From IMG/VR virus record IMGVR_UViG_3300037246_000452, positions 25,219-89,218 of that record: a DNA stretch of 64,000 nt, one strand, 5' to 3'. A program made the translations under genes and the position numbers. Every line of letters begins with the position of its first letter. Position 1 is the first letter of the stretch. Below the pieces are notes generated by a model. The model made no database searches and was not told where the DNA came from. It saw only the letters and a program-made list of their open reading frames with translations. Positions 31,228-37,681 of this stretch are shown one piece after another. This DNA comes from a virus.

Positions 31228-31841
31228 GAGAATTTATTATACTTCATTAGATTCTCTTTCTGGGTAATAATCTGTAAATTTCCTTGTACATGTAAACCAG
31301 ACACCCTAACTCCGTTAAGAGGTATAATATGGTCTACATGGAACTGCTCCCCATATCGCTCAGTGAGTTTAGCTGCTAAAATGTAGTATTGTTGTATCTT
31401 CCAATCATCCGCCCAAGCTGGCATAGCTTTCAGCTTAGCTGCTCTTCTTTTAGCGGTACTATAATTTACCTTGTCCTTGTTAGCCCTTCTCCAATACTGC
31501 TTATAAACCTTATGCGCTTCTTTTGTTTTAGCAGGCTGTATGGTCCCTCTCTTGCGTATAACTTCTGGTAGATTATCCTTATACCTTTTCATAGCGGCAA
31601 GTTCATGTTCTCGGTTGCTTTCGTACCTAGTCCTTCGTATAGCCTGCCGCACTGGTACTGGGGTACTATAGTATCTTTTTGCTACTTTGGCTATTACAGT
31701 TTCTTTATTGTTTTGATACCACTTAGCACTGTAAGCTTTCGCACATAGTAAACACTTGCCTTTCTTACCATCTTTAGTCCGTGGTTCATTACCAAACTCT
31801 GATAACTCCTTGGGTACACCACACCCTTTACATACTTTCAT
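31224..31841 (-). CDS. HNH endonuclease with N-terminal zinc finger
   Basis: The N-terminus KVCKGCGVPKELSEF with KGKCLLCAKAY forms a four-Cys finger; the C-terminus FHVDHIIPLNGVRVSGLHV followed by NLQIITQKENLMKYN is the HNH core of a common group of free-standing phage endonucleases. Length 205. ATG 31841 lies directly after the helicase stop (9 nt). It is probably a mobile homing nuclease inserted next to the intein-carrying helicase gene. Confidence 0.8.
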   Translation of the reverse strand: MKVCKGCGVPKELSEFGNEPRTKDGKKGKCLLCAKAYSAKWYQNNKETVIAKVAKRYYSTPVPVRQAIRRTRYESNREHELAAMKRYKDNLPEVIRKRGTIQPAKTKEAHKVYKQYWRRANKDKVNYSTAKRRAAKLKAMPAWADDWKIQQYYILAAKLTERYGEQFHVDHIIPLNGVRVSGLHVQGNLQIITQKENLMKYNKFS

Positions 31842-31850
31842 AACTACACC

Positions 31851-33965
31851 TCAATCCAGAAATAACATATCATCGGTATTTTCCATAACTTCTTGAAAAT
31901 TCATTAAATTAAAATCCCAGTTTATATTGAATCCACCTACCTCACCATTCCTACCTTTGAGAATGTTTACTTTTCTCTGCATTTTGGTTGCGATGCTCTC
32001 CTCCTCCAATAGACCTAGAACTATAGTGCTGAGCTGACCAATAGCATCTGAATACCCAATATCCTCAAGTCCTATATCCTCTCCTTTACTTGCCTTCATT
32101 TTCTTGGCTGCGTCCCTGTTAAACTGGTAGCTGCAGATTGTCGGGATTCCAAGATCGGTTGCCAATGCTTGCTTTATAAGTTCCGCATTCTCATCAATCC
32201 TTGCAAACTTATTCATTCTCTTATCTGGGTGCTTTAGTAGGTATGCTCCATCGATGATAAGGGCTCCCGGTTTCAACTGTTTACATAGTGCCCAGATATC
32301 CTCAACTGTAGCTGTGAGGTTACCATCTACAATCCAGCAAGGGACTGGATGATCTTCCATCAGTTTCAAGCCATGAGTCATCTGCTTATACCCTGCTGTA
32401 GACAAGGCTGCTTGTTTGATATGAGTTAATGGTTTATGGGTATGCATTGCCGCCACTCGTTGTATCAAGGGTAAGGGCGTCATTTCCATTGAGACCAGAA
32501 GCGTTGGGCGTTTCATCTTACTCCATATGTAATGCATAATGAATAAGAGAAGAAATGTCTTTCCTGAATTGTGTGTAACAAATCCTTCAGCTATAAAGTT
32601 ATTGTAAGGGTCGGCACATACTAAGTCATAAGTATCTTCCATCCCAAATAATTCAATACTTATTATTTTCTCTGCATGTACCAAATTCTGTCCGAAACGA
32701 CTTCTAGTCCCCTCATACCCCATCCCTGCACCGTGCTCTTTACCATGCTCTGAGTTTGTCAATAATCCTAAATTCGATACAGCATTGTTATTAGTATCCT
32801 CATCTTTATGATGTATATGCAACGAGCTTTCAGAGAATACAAAACCGTGATTTGGGTTCGTTTTCAATTGCTGAATAAAGTCTTGGAGGTTAACTCCATT
32901 TAGGGCTGCGTCATAATTAGCTCGCTGCTCTAGTACTCTATGGTATACACACCCATTTATAACTCTGGTGGGATAAGGGGCGTAGGGCATCTTTGTACAA
33001 ATCTCTTTTCTGTAGCGTCCAGTTTGTTTATAACCTTTTCCAGTATCAGGAGCTTTACATATTACCTCGTCGCCTACTACTAAATCTCCCAAAGGCCTAA
33101 AACCATTAGGTGTCATAAACATGTGGTCTGTGGTTGCCCTTACTACTTTTCCCGATTCCGTAGTAACAGTGTATGTCTCCTTCTTTCCAGAGTACACAAT
33201 ATCTTCGACTATGTTAAGCCCTGTCAAGTCGTCGTCCATCAAAGATTGTACTCTCGTGGGGATACTTAAATCCCACTTTCTAGCACCCCTTCCTTGTTTA
33301 GCGGTTTTTCCATGCATTCCTCGGTATACCTCTTTGAGGGTGTAATACCTCCCACTACCTTTTGATTTTCTGGAGATATAAAGTTTTGTATCACCGGATA
33401 AACAAGCCGGCCGGCCCACGATAGATATAACGTCTCCCGGCATTAAACCCCCGGTCATCTTGTCGAGGTAATCCCATCCGGTATTGATTCCGTAGTCGTC
33501 CCCAAACTTCATCTTTTCTTTATATTCTTTGGTGATAATATCACAAGCATGCCTAAAGTCTACCAGTTGAGTACCGTACTTCTTAACTGTGAGGCCTGTT
33601 AGTATCCCTGTAAGCATTTCAATGGCTTGGCCAGGGTTCATGTTCTCTTTGGTCAAGAACATCTTTGCTTCGTCGAATCCTTGCTTCAAGGCATTATGAA
33701 AATATCTATCCTTTACCTTGTCGGCATAGAATGAGGCCGGTTCAATGGCCTTTGGCAATATAAGGTCTTCAAACTGATTTTCTACTGTGGCCATCTTTGG
33801 GATAGTACCGTGATCATGGATGAAGTTCTTTATATAACCATGCAACTCCAACTCTGTGGGGCGCAGATAATCTGTATCTATACAAAGCTTGACGAATGAT
33901 TCAACATCACCTTCCTTGATAATGGATGAAATTAATTGCAATCCTATCGAACTCTTCTTAATCAT
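31851..33965 (-). CDS. dnaB: DnaB-type replicative helicase interrupted by an intein
   Basis: Hexameric 5'-3' helicase that drives the replication fork. The precursor is 704 residues; removal of residues 188-466 leaves about 425. The flanks join as GRPA-SGKT, restoring the P-loop; Walker B lies in PGALIIDGAYL, and downstream segments (LGIPTICSYQFNRDA, DAIGQLSTIVLGL) match DnaB. The N-terminal domain is short. ATG 33965 is followed at residue 8 by LQLISS, encoded by a copy of the dispersed palindrome. The helicase lies after a possible loader gene and ahead of primase. Confidence 0.9.
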   Translation of the reverse strand: MIKKSSIGLQLISSIIKEGDVESFVKLCIDTDYLRPTELELHGYIKNFIHDHGTIPKMATVENQFEDLILPKAIEPASFYADKVKDRYFHNALKQGFDEAKMFLTKENMNPGQAIEMLTGILTGLTVKKYGTQLVDFRHACDIITKEYKEKMKFGDDYGINTGWDYLDKMTGGLMPGDVISIVGRPACLSGDTKLYISRKSKGSGRYYTLKEVYRGMHGKTAKQGRGARKWDLSIPTRVQSLMDDDLTGLNIVEDIVYSGKKETYTVTTESGKVVRATTDHMFMTPNGFRPLGDLVVGDEVICKAPDTGKGYKQTGRYRKEICTKMPYAPYPTRVINGCVYHRVLEQRANYDAALNGVNLQDFIQQLKTNPNHGFVFSESSLHIHHKDEDTNNNAVSNLGLLTNSEHGKEHGAGMGYEGTRSRFGQNLVHAEKIISIELFGMEDTYDLVCADPYNNFIAEGFVTHNSGKTFLLLFIMHYIWSKMKRPTLLVSMEMTPLPLIQRVAAMHTHKPLTHIKQAALSTAGYKQMTHGLKLMEDHPVPCWIVDGNLTATVEDIWALCKQLKPGALIIDGAYLLKHPDKRMNKFARIDENAELIKQALATDLGIPTICSYQFNRDAAKKMKASKGEDIGLEDIGYSDAIGQLSTIVLGLLEEESIATKMQRKVNILKGRNGEVGGFNINWDFNLMNFQEVMENTDDMLFLD
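32568..33404 (-). mobile_element. Intein with HNH homing domain in the helicase P-loop
   Basis: A 279-residue protein-splicing element. It begins with Cys1 in CLSGDTKLY (block A), has ATTDHMF (block B) with the TxxH residues, an HNH insert (LHIHHKDEDTNNNAVSNL ... SEHGKEH), and ends DLVCADPYNNFIAEGFVTHN with Ser as the +1 residue (block F/G, His-Asn). All residues needed for splicing seem present. The homing domain is HNH, not the more usual LAGLIDADG type. Confidence 0.92.
33927..33940. repeat. Dispersed 14-bp palindrome, copy 15
   Basis: TGAAATTAATTGCA, inside the fifth to twelfth codons region of the helicase gene. Confidence 0.75.
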
Positions 33966-33973
33966 ATGGCTCC

Positions 33974-34549
33974 CTATTTGACTATTTTAAAATGTGCTGT
34001 GATGTGATCATAGAAGGCCACGCCATATTGTGACTTCAACAGCTGCATATCTGCTATGTAAAGGACCGTCTGTAGGTCAGCTGCAAACCTCCTGTGTAGC
34101 CAACCAAGCAAAGTTGATACTTCCCATGTTGCTATATCACCCCCGCTGCTCTTTTGTAAGAAAAAGTTGGGAATACAAATCAATGGAGGCTCGAAGTTCT
34201 TATGTGCCTTCTCCATCTTAAGTATTTCCTGAACGGTAACCAGTCTGGCATCAAGGTAATTCCTGAGACACGCCCCGACAATGGCCATCATCCTATCCTC
34301 AACATTCACAACTGAGCCGGTGAATACCATGCCAGCCTGTCCGTCCTCTGGACTCCTGATGGTCTTGAGCCATTCTCGTTCTTTATCCCCACAATGATCA
34401 CTAAAGGCTGTATACGTAAAGTATTTTGGGATACCTGCAATCTTACAAACTTCCGCAAGGTCTTCCACCATACGCTCATGGTGTTCGCGCTTCAATACAC
34501 CTGATTCGTAATACTTCTTGTATAGCGCCATGTGATTATCTACTGCCAT
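33974..34549 (-). CDS. Hypothetical protein next to the helicase, possible loader
   Basis: A 191-residue helical protein (MALYKKYYESGVLKREH, ATWEVSTLLGWLHRRFAAD) with no ATPase motif. It lies 8 nt upstream of the DnaB-like gene in the same transcript. Phage helicase loaders or primosome proteins often have this size and position, which is the only argument for that role. Confidence 0.5.
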   Translation of the reverse strand: MAVDNHMALYKKYYESGVLKREHHERMVEDLAEVCKIAGIPKYFTYTAFSDHCGDKEREWLKTIRSPEDGQAGMVFTGSVVNVEDRMMAIVGACLRNYLDARLVTVQEILKMEKAHKNFEPPLICIPNFFLQKSSGGDIATWEVSTLLGWLHRRFAADLQTVLYIADMQLLKSQYGVAFYDHITAHFKIVK

Positions 34550-34689
34550 TCATTCCTCCTGAATTAAATTGAAGCCCCCATTTTCCGATTGTGGGATGGT
34601 TGGTAGGAGGCCACTGTTATCAGCACCAATCAGGTTAAGTGTTACGGACACCGCTCCTGCCTATTCGCTCGGTCAGAGGCCGTAAAATT
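34550..34689 (-). other. 140-nt non-coding gap with small hairpins
   Basis: No convincing reading frame. On the minus strand short stems are possible (GTGT/ACAC around CCGTA; CTG/CAG around ATAA), and CCCAC...TGGGGG precedes CTTCAATTT near the 34549 start. GGCCTC occurs twice as a direct repeat. It may be a weak terminator or a leader region; I see no promoter in it. Confidence 0.35.
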
Positions 34690-34899
34690 CTAATCTTTAA
34701 GTTTATCCCATTCACGACGTAGATCAAATACTTCAGGATTGTCTACTATACCGATTATTTGGGATATAGCATTATCAGCACTTAAGGTAGAGTCTGGTAT
34801 TATATGCTCGTTCATAACATCTATCACCTTGGTAATAACCTGATTGGCTTTTTCCAATTGTGCAAATAAGTGAGCCTCAACTACTGTCTCTGTTTTCAT
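34690..34899 (-). CDS. Hypothetical 69-aa helical protein
   Basis: ATG 34899 follows AAGGAGGATTT just after the promoter at 34926-34954. The product is helical (AHLFAQLEKANQVITKVIDV) with an acidic end. No family is recognised. Confidence 0.5.
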   Translation of the reverse strand: MKTETVVEAHLFAQLEKANQVITKVIDVMNEHIIPDSTLSADNAISQIIGIVDNPEVFDLRREWDKLKD

Positions 34900-34925
34900 A
34901 AATCCTCCTTAATGATTATTAAACT

Positions 34926-34954
34926 ATAATACCTTGTTTATTTAGTTTTGTCAA
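34926..34954 (-). promoter_or_regulatory. Sigma70 promoter
   Basis: TTGACA (34954-34949), 17 bp, TATTAT (34931-34926). It lies inside the last codons of the upstream 63-aa gene. Confidence 0.8.
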
Positions 34955-35129
34955 GATTATTATTCTTAGCCTTAGCATGCTCTCGGTACTCCTTAATATT
35001 ATTTTGTAACATTAACACGCTATTCTTACAACAATGTCCGGCCATATAGTGCCCTGCCTCGATAAATTCTTTCTCAAGTTCTCGAAGTAAGGCGCAGCAC
35101 TTAGAGGCGTTAGCTATAATATTACTCAT
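34938..35129 (-). CDS. Hypothetical 63-aa protein
   Basis: Helical, with two adjacent Cys pairs (SKCCALL, GHCCKNS) and a basic C-terminus ending LDKTK. Coupled to the upstream gene by a 4-nt overlap. No family is recognised. Confidence 0.5.
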   Translation of the reverse strand: MSNIIANASKCCALLRELEKEFIEAGHYMAGHCCKNSVLMLQNNIKEYREHAKAKNNNLDKTK

Positions 35130-35353
35130 AAGAATCCTCCTACTAAATACTCAAGTCCACTAATGGCACGGTAATCCGTTGTTGCTAAAATCATGTCATG
35201 ATCGTCTTGTAACTCCTGTCGTATTACCTCTGCCGGTATACATATCTCAGAGAAGCCGGGACTTACACTTATCTTAGATTCATCGTACCTAAATTCGTCC
35301 GGGTCAAGATACCCGTATGTTTCGTTCCAAGCTACCTCGTCAAAGTCTTGCAT
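35126..35353 (-). CDS. Hypothetical acidic 75-aa protein
   Basis: Acidic, Tyr-rich N-terminal half (DEVAWNETYGYLDPDEFRYDE), possibly DNA-mimic-like in charge, and a hydrophobic end. ATG 35353 follows GGGAGGGATGTT behind the promoter at 35388-35416. Function unknown. Confidence 0.5.
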   Translation of the reverse strand: MQDFDEVAWNETYGYLDPDEFRYDESKISVSPGFSEICIPAEVIRQELQDDHDMILATTDYRAISGLEYLVGGFL

Positions 35354-35387
35354 AACATCCCTCCCTATAGTTTCACCAACAGATGTC

Positions 35388-35416
35388 AGGGTAGCACTGA
35401 GCTATTGTTTAGTCAA
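35388..35416 (-). promoter_or_regulatory. Probable sigma70 promoter
   Basis: TTGACT (35416-35411), 17 bp, TACCCT (35393-35388). The -10 box is weak. Confidence 0.5.
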
Positions 35417-35556
35417 GGGCAAGGTGGCTGAATAGGAAGTAACCATAATAGTCTCACCAGTAACCCAAAAGTGTAAGCTATAAAACATACTATTAACAAA
35501 CCACGTAGCATAGTAGGCTTTAGCCGTCCTTCCTCTAAATACTCAAAGTTCCTCAT
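35413..35556 (-). CDS. Small membrane protein, 47 aa
   Basis: ATG 35556 overlaps the stop of the 34-aa gene (ATGA). A polar start (MRNFEYLEEGRLK) is followed by one transmembrane helix at about residues 18-41 (GLLIVCFIAYTFGLLVRLLW). The stop lies in the -35 box of the next promoter. No family is recognised. Confidence 0.5.
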   Translation of the reverse strand: MRNFEYLEEGRLKPTMLRGLLIVCFIAYTFGLLVRLLWLLPIQPPCP

Positions 35557-35657
35557 ATAACCCCCCATACCCATATACCTAAGTTAATGATTAGTATCCA
35601 TGATACTCCTAAAATGACAGTGATACATGCGGCTATTACTGTATTATTCCAATTCAT
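35553..35657 (-). CDS. Small membrane protein, 34 aa
   Basis: ATG 35657 overlaps the initiator gene stop as ATGA, with AAGGAGGG in place. Nearly all of MNWNNTVIAACITVILGV and the following IIN..IWVWGVI is one hydrophobic helix. Paired with the 47-aa membrane protein gene it overlaps. Confidence 0.5.
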   Translation of the reverse strand: MNWNNTVIAACITVILGVSWILIINLGIWVWGVI

Positions 35658-36619
35658 ACTTTACCCTCCTTCTCTAATTGTTCAAGTTCTTCCAGTGTCA
35701 TAGGTTTATGCTCTTTCAGTTCCACCACCTTTGGCTTCTCCTTCTTTGGTTGTGCAGTTAATTGCAAACCAGTCTTCTTTCCTGCCTCAGTCAAGGCATC
35801 TACATTTTGCTTCATCCATGCTATTGCCAGTTCAGTGTTTGAAAGCAGGAATCCGAGGATAGGTTTATCGGGGGGAGTCTTCATCCCTAGACTGTCCTTA
35901 CAGTGCATATGGAAGTCTATCCACCGGGGGATAATATACTCCACCATAGGTAAAACATCATTCCCTCCTTTTCGTATCATGTCTTTAAAGTTCCGGGTAT
36001 CTTTCATTGTAAAAGTCAGATACTCAACTCCCTGTGTTTCAATCATCAGCTGCCGGTAAGTTTCCTTTACCTGATTTAGAGGTGACATCTTCTTTACCTG
36101 CTCCTCTTTATTCTTCTTGAATTGCTCTATCATAGAACTTGCTCCGCCCTTCGTATACTTCATAAACTCCTCCGCTATTTCTTTTTTTGTTTTACTAGAA
36201 AGGAGGTCGCCTTCTCTATAAGCCTTCTCTACTAGCCTTATAAGCCTTTGGGTGGCAGTGTGCAACATATCCATTGCATAGTGCGACTCCTCTAAGGCAG
36301 TGTGCAACATATCCGTCTCACTGTGCAACATACTAATAGTCTCACTCTGCGACTTATATGATGCACCCTGCAACTGCTCAGTATCAAGAGAATACGTTAC
36401 ACTTTTAGATTTTCCAGATACCGTAACCCATCCATTCTTCTTAAGACTTGTGAGTGCTCTGAACACCGTGGACCTATCCATACCCATGAACTTTGCTATA
36501 GTGTCTACAGAAGGCCATGCCTTGCCTTCCTCATTAGCATAAGTGGCCAGTACCTGTAGCACCATCTTCTCCGTACCTTTCAAGTCTGAATCTAATACCA
36601 GCTTGTTCCACTTAAACAT
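35654..36619 (-). CDS. Replication initiator-like HTH protein carrying iterons in its gene
   Basis: Residues 12-65 (LKGTEKMVLQVLATYAN, then PSVDTIAKFMGMDRSTVFRALTSLKKNGWV) form the HTH_36-type winged helix found at the N-terminus of phage replication proteins such as lambda O-like and DnaD-like initiators. Residues about 85-130 repeat the heptad MLHSETD / MLHTALE, encoded by an array of 21-bp repeats. The C-terminal part (about 170-290) is helical and may recruit the helicase. ATG 36619 follows AAAAAGGAAAAT. A structured leader and tRNA-like RNA lie directly upstream. Confidence 0.68.
   Translation of the reverse strand: MFKWNKLVLDSDLKGTEKMVLQVLATYANEEGKAWPSVDTIAKFMGMDRSTVFRALTSLKKNGWVTVSGKSKSVTYSLDTEQLQGASYKSQSETISMLHSETDMLHTALEESHYAMDMLHTATQRLIRLVEKAYREGDLLSSKTKKEIAEEFMKYTKGGASSMIEQFKKNKEEQVKKMSPLNQVKETYRQLMIETQGVEYLTFTMKDTRNFKDMIRKGGNDVLPMVEYIIPRWIDFHMHCKDSLGMKTPPDKPILGFLLSNTELAIAWMKQNVDALTEAGKKTGLQLTAQPKKEKPKVVELKEHKPMTLEELEQLEKEGKV
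35753..35766. repeat. Dispersed 14-bp palindrome, copy 16
   Basis: TGCAGTTAATTGCA, inside the C-terminal coding part of the initiator gene. Confidence 0.8.
36261..36374 (-). repeat. Six iteron-like repeats, possible replication origin
   Basis: Plus-strand TGCAAC or TGCGAC starts at 36261, 36282, 36303, 36324, 36348 and 36369: spacings 21, 21, 21, 24, 21 bp, two helical turns each. Three units extend to GTGTGCAACATAT-like sequence. The array is inside the initiator gene, the arrangement known from lambda O. Confidence 0.7.
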
Positions 36620-36630
36620 ATTTTCCTTTT

Positions 36631-36644
36631 TGCAATTAGTTTCA
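36631..36644. repeat. Dispersed 14-bp palindrome, copy 17
   Basis: TGCAATTAGTTTCA, between the structured leader and the ribosome site of the initiator gene. Confidence 0.65.
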
Positions 36645-36646
36645 AT

Positions 36647-36750
36647 CTTTAATAGACACAGGATACAGCTTTAGTCGCTACAACATAATGCCAGAGGACT
36701 ATCCCCTGTGGTGTTCTGTTAGTCACCTATATATCCTATGCCTATTAAAA
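36647..36750 (-). ncRNA. Structured leader RNA with a long closing stem
   Basis: Minus-strand TTTAATAGGCATAGGATA (from 36749) pairs with the segment at 36666-36648 over about 18 bp with two G-U pairs. Inside are GGTG/CACC and CAGGGGA/TCCTCTG stems. It lies in the 5' leader of the initiator gene, so control of initiator synthesis is possible. I do not recognise a known riboswitch. Confidence 0.5.
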
Positions 36751-36753
36751 AGA

Positions 36754-36893
36754 TGATCGGGGCAGGATTCGATACCTGCAAGGTACTAAACGTGTACTTA
36801 GCCTTTCCCTACTTCACCCTAACCTCGTAATGATTAACCGCCGTAGCTGTTAAACCCTCATAGTAGTGATGCGTTACCTTACGCTACCCGATC
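36754..36893 (-). ncRNA. tRNA-like RNA, about 140 nt, with expanded anticodon region
   Basis: 5' GATCGGG pairs perfectly with 3' CCCGATC. It is followed by TA, a D-arm-like hairpin (GCGT, loop AAGGTA, ACGC) and A, and the 3' side has a T-arm GCAGG / CCTGC with loop TATCGAAT (8 nt instead of 7) directly next to the acceptor strand. Between the arms are 90 nt in place of the usual 20-40: TCACT can pair with GGTGA around a long insert, and AAGGCTAA...TTAG.CCTT makes a variable-arm-like hairpin. No CCA is encoded. It may be an intron- or insert-bearing tRNA, a tRNA remnant, or a tRNA mimic. Confidence 0.5.
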
Positions 36894-36909
36894 ATATTAA
36901 ATTTAACTC

Positions 36910-37680
36910 CTACTGCTCAGTAGGTTTCTTCTCATCCTTCTCAGTCTGGGCCTTATGCTCATCACTGGGAGTAGCCGTAACCTCTTCATTTTCTGCATCA
37001 AGCAATACCGCATCACTTGCACCGTCTGCCGTTTGCTCCACAGTAACGGTAGTGTCTTCTGCTAGGGCAAGTTGAGAATCTTCCATGCCACCGGGAACCT
37101 CTTTAGCGAAGTGGAGCGTTTCCAGCATCTTTGTGTAATCCGTACTGTAGTTGCCTTCCTCAATCTCTACATTGCCAAAGTACTGCTCAAGGATTGTGAG
37201 GTACCTTTCTATAGAGTAGTCCTTGAGGAGCTGTTTACGGTACTGGCAGCATTGCGCTTCGTCAATCATGGCAGAGCTTAAGGCCACCACTGTCTCTGCA
37301 AAGGGGCCATCCTGCAGTGCTCTCATCAATACCTTTACACCTTCTTGGCCCCCCGGTATCTTCATAAAGCTTTCTATACCAAAGAAGCATGAGCCTCTTC
37401 TTCTGACGTTATCAAGCTTGGCAAACTTAATGTCAGGAAATACCTCTTTGATAAGGGCTACAACATCCTGTACATCATTATCCTTCTCAGGAGCAAACCT
37501 AACCCTTGAACCAATCATTATGCTGGCTCCATCAACCTCAAGTACAGGCTTATAGCCAACCCTGAGACCTCCCTTCTTTCCGAGCACTAGATAGTCAAGG
37601 TTTCCCTCTGTGCCTATCATGAGCTCGAAATCACTGATGTCTATCTTTTTCGTTCCTTCTTGCAACTGCTTATCATCCAT
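36910..37680 (-). CDS. Hypothetical partner of the AAA+ ATPase, 256 aa
   Basis: Acidic protein with a mixed alpha/beta N-terminal two thirds (LDYLVLGKKGGLRVGYKPVLE, FFGIESFMKIPGG) and a low-complexity Glu/Thr/Ala C-terminal tail (residues about 205-256). It follows the AAA+ gene by 1 nt, so the two are probably made together and may form a complex. No family is recognised. Confidence 0.5.
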   Translation of the reverse strand: MDDKQLQEGTKKIDISDFELMIGTEGNLDYLVLGKKGGLRVGYKPVLEVDGASIMIGSRVRFAPEKDNDVQDVVALIKEVFPDIKFAKLDNVRRRGSCFFGIESFMKIPGGQEGVKVLMRALQDGPFAETVVALSSAMIDEAQCCQYRKQLLKDYSIERYLTILEQYFGNVEIEEGNYSTDYTKMLETLHFAKEVPGGMEDSQLALAEDTTVTVEQTADGASDAVLLDAENEEVTATPSDEHKAQTEKDEKKPTEQ

Positions 37681-37681
37681 A

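Noticed and set aside
34550-34689. tRNA or small RNA gene in the 140-nt gap
   Set aside because: No acceptor/T-arm pair could be formed; only short weak stems.
36261-36374. CRISPR array
   Set aside because: Repeat units are only about 6-12 bp and the spacers are coding heptads; the iteron explanation is better.
36640-36750. Second tRNA in the leader of the initiator gene
   Set aside because: A 5-bp stem with a 7-nt loop exists, but U33 and a T-loop are missing and the closing stem is far too long.
36754-36893. Possible tmRNA
   Set aside because: A frame ATAVNHYEVRVK-stop exists in the insert, but the tag lacks an Ala-Leu-Ala-Ala-like end and the D region has a stable stem, unlike tmRNA. 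Kept only as tRNA-like.
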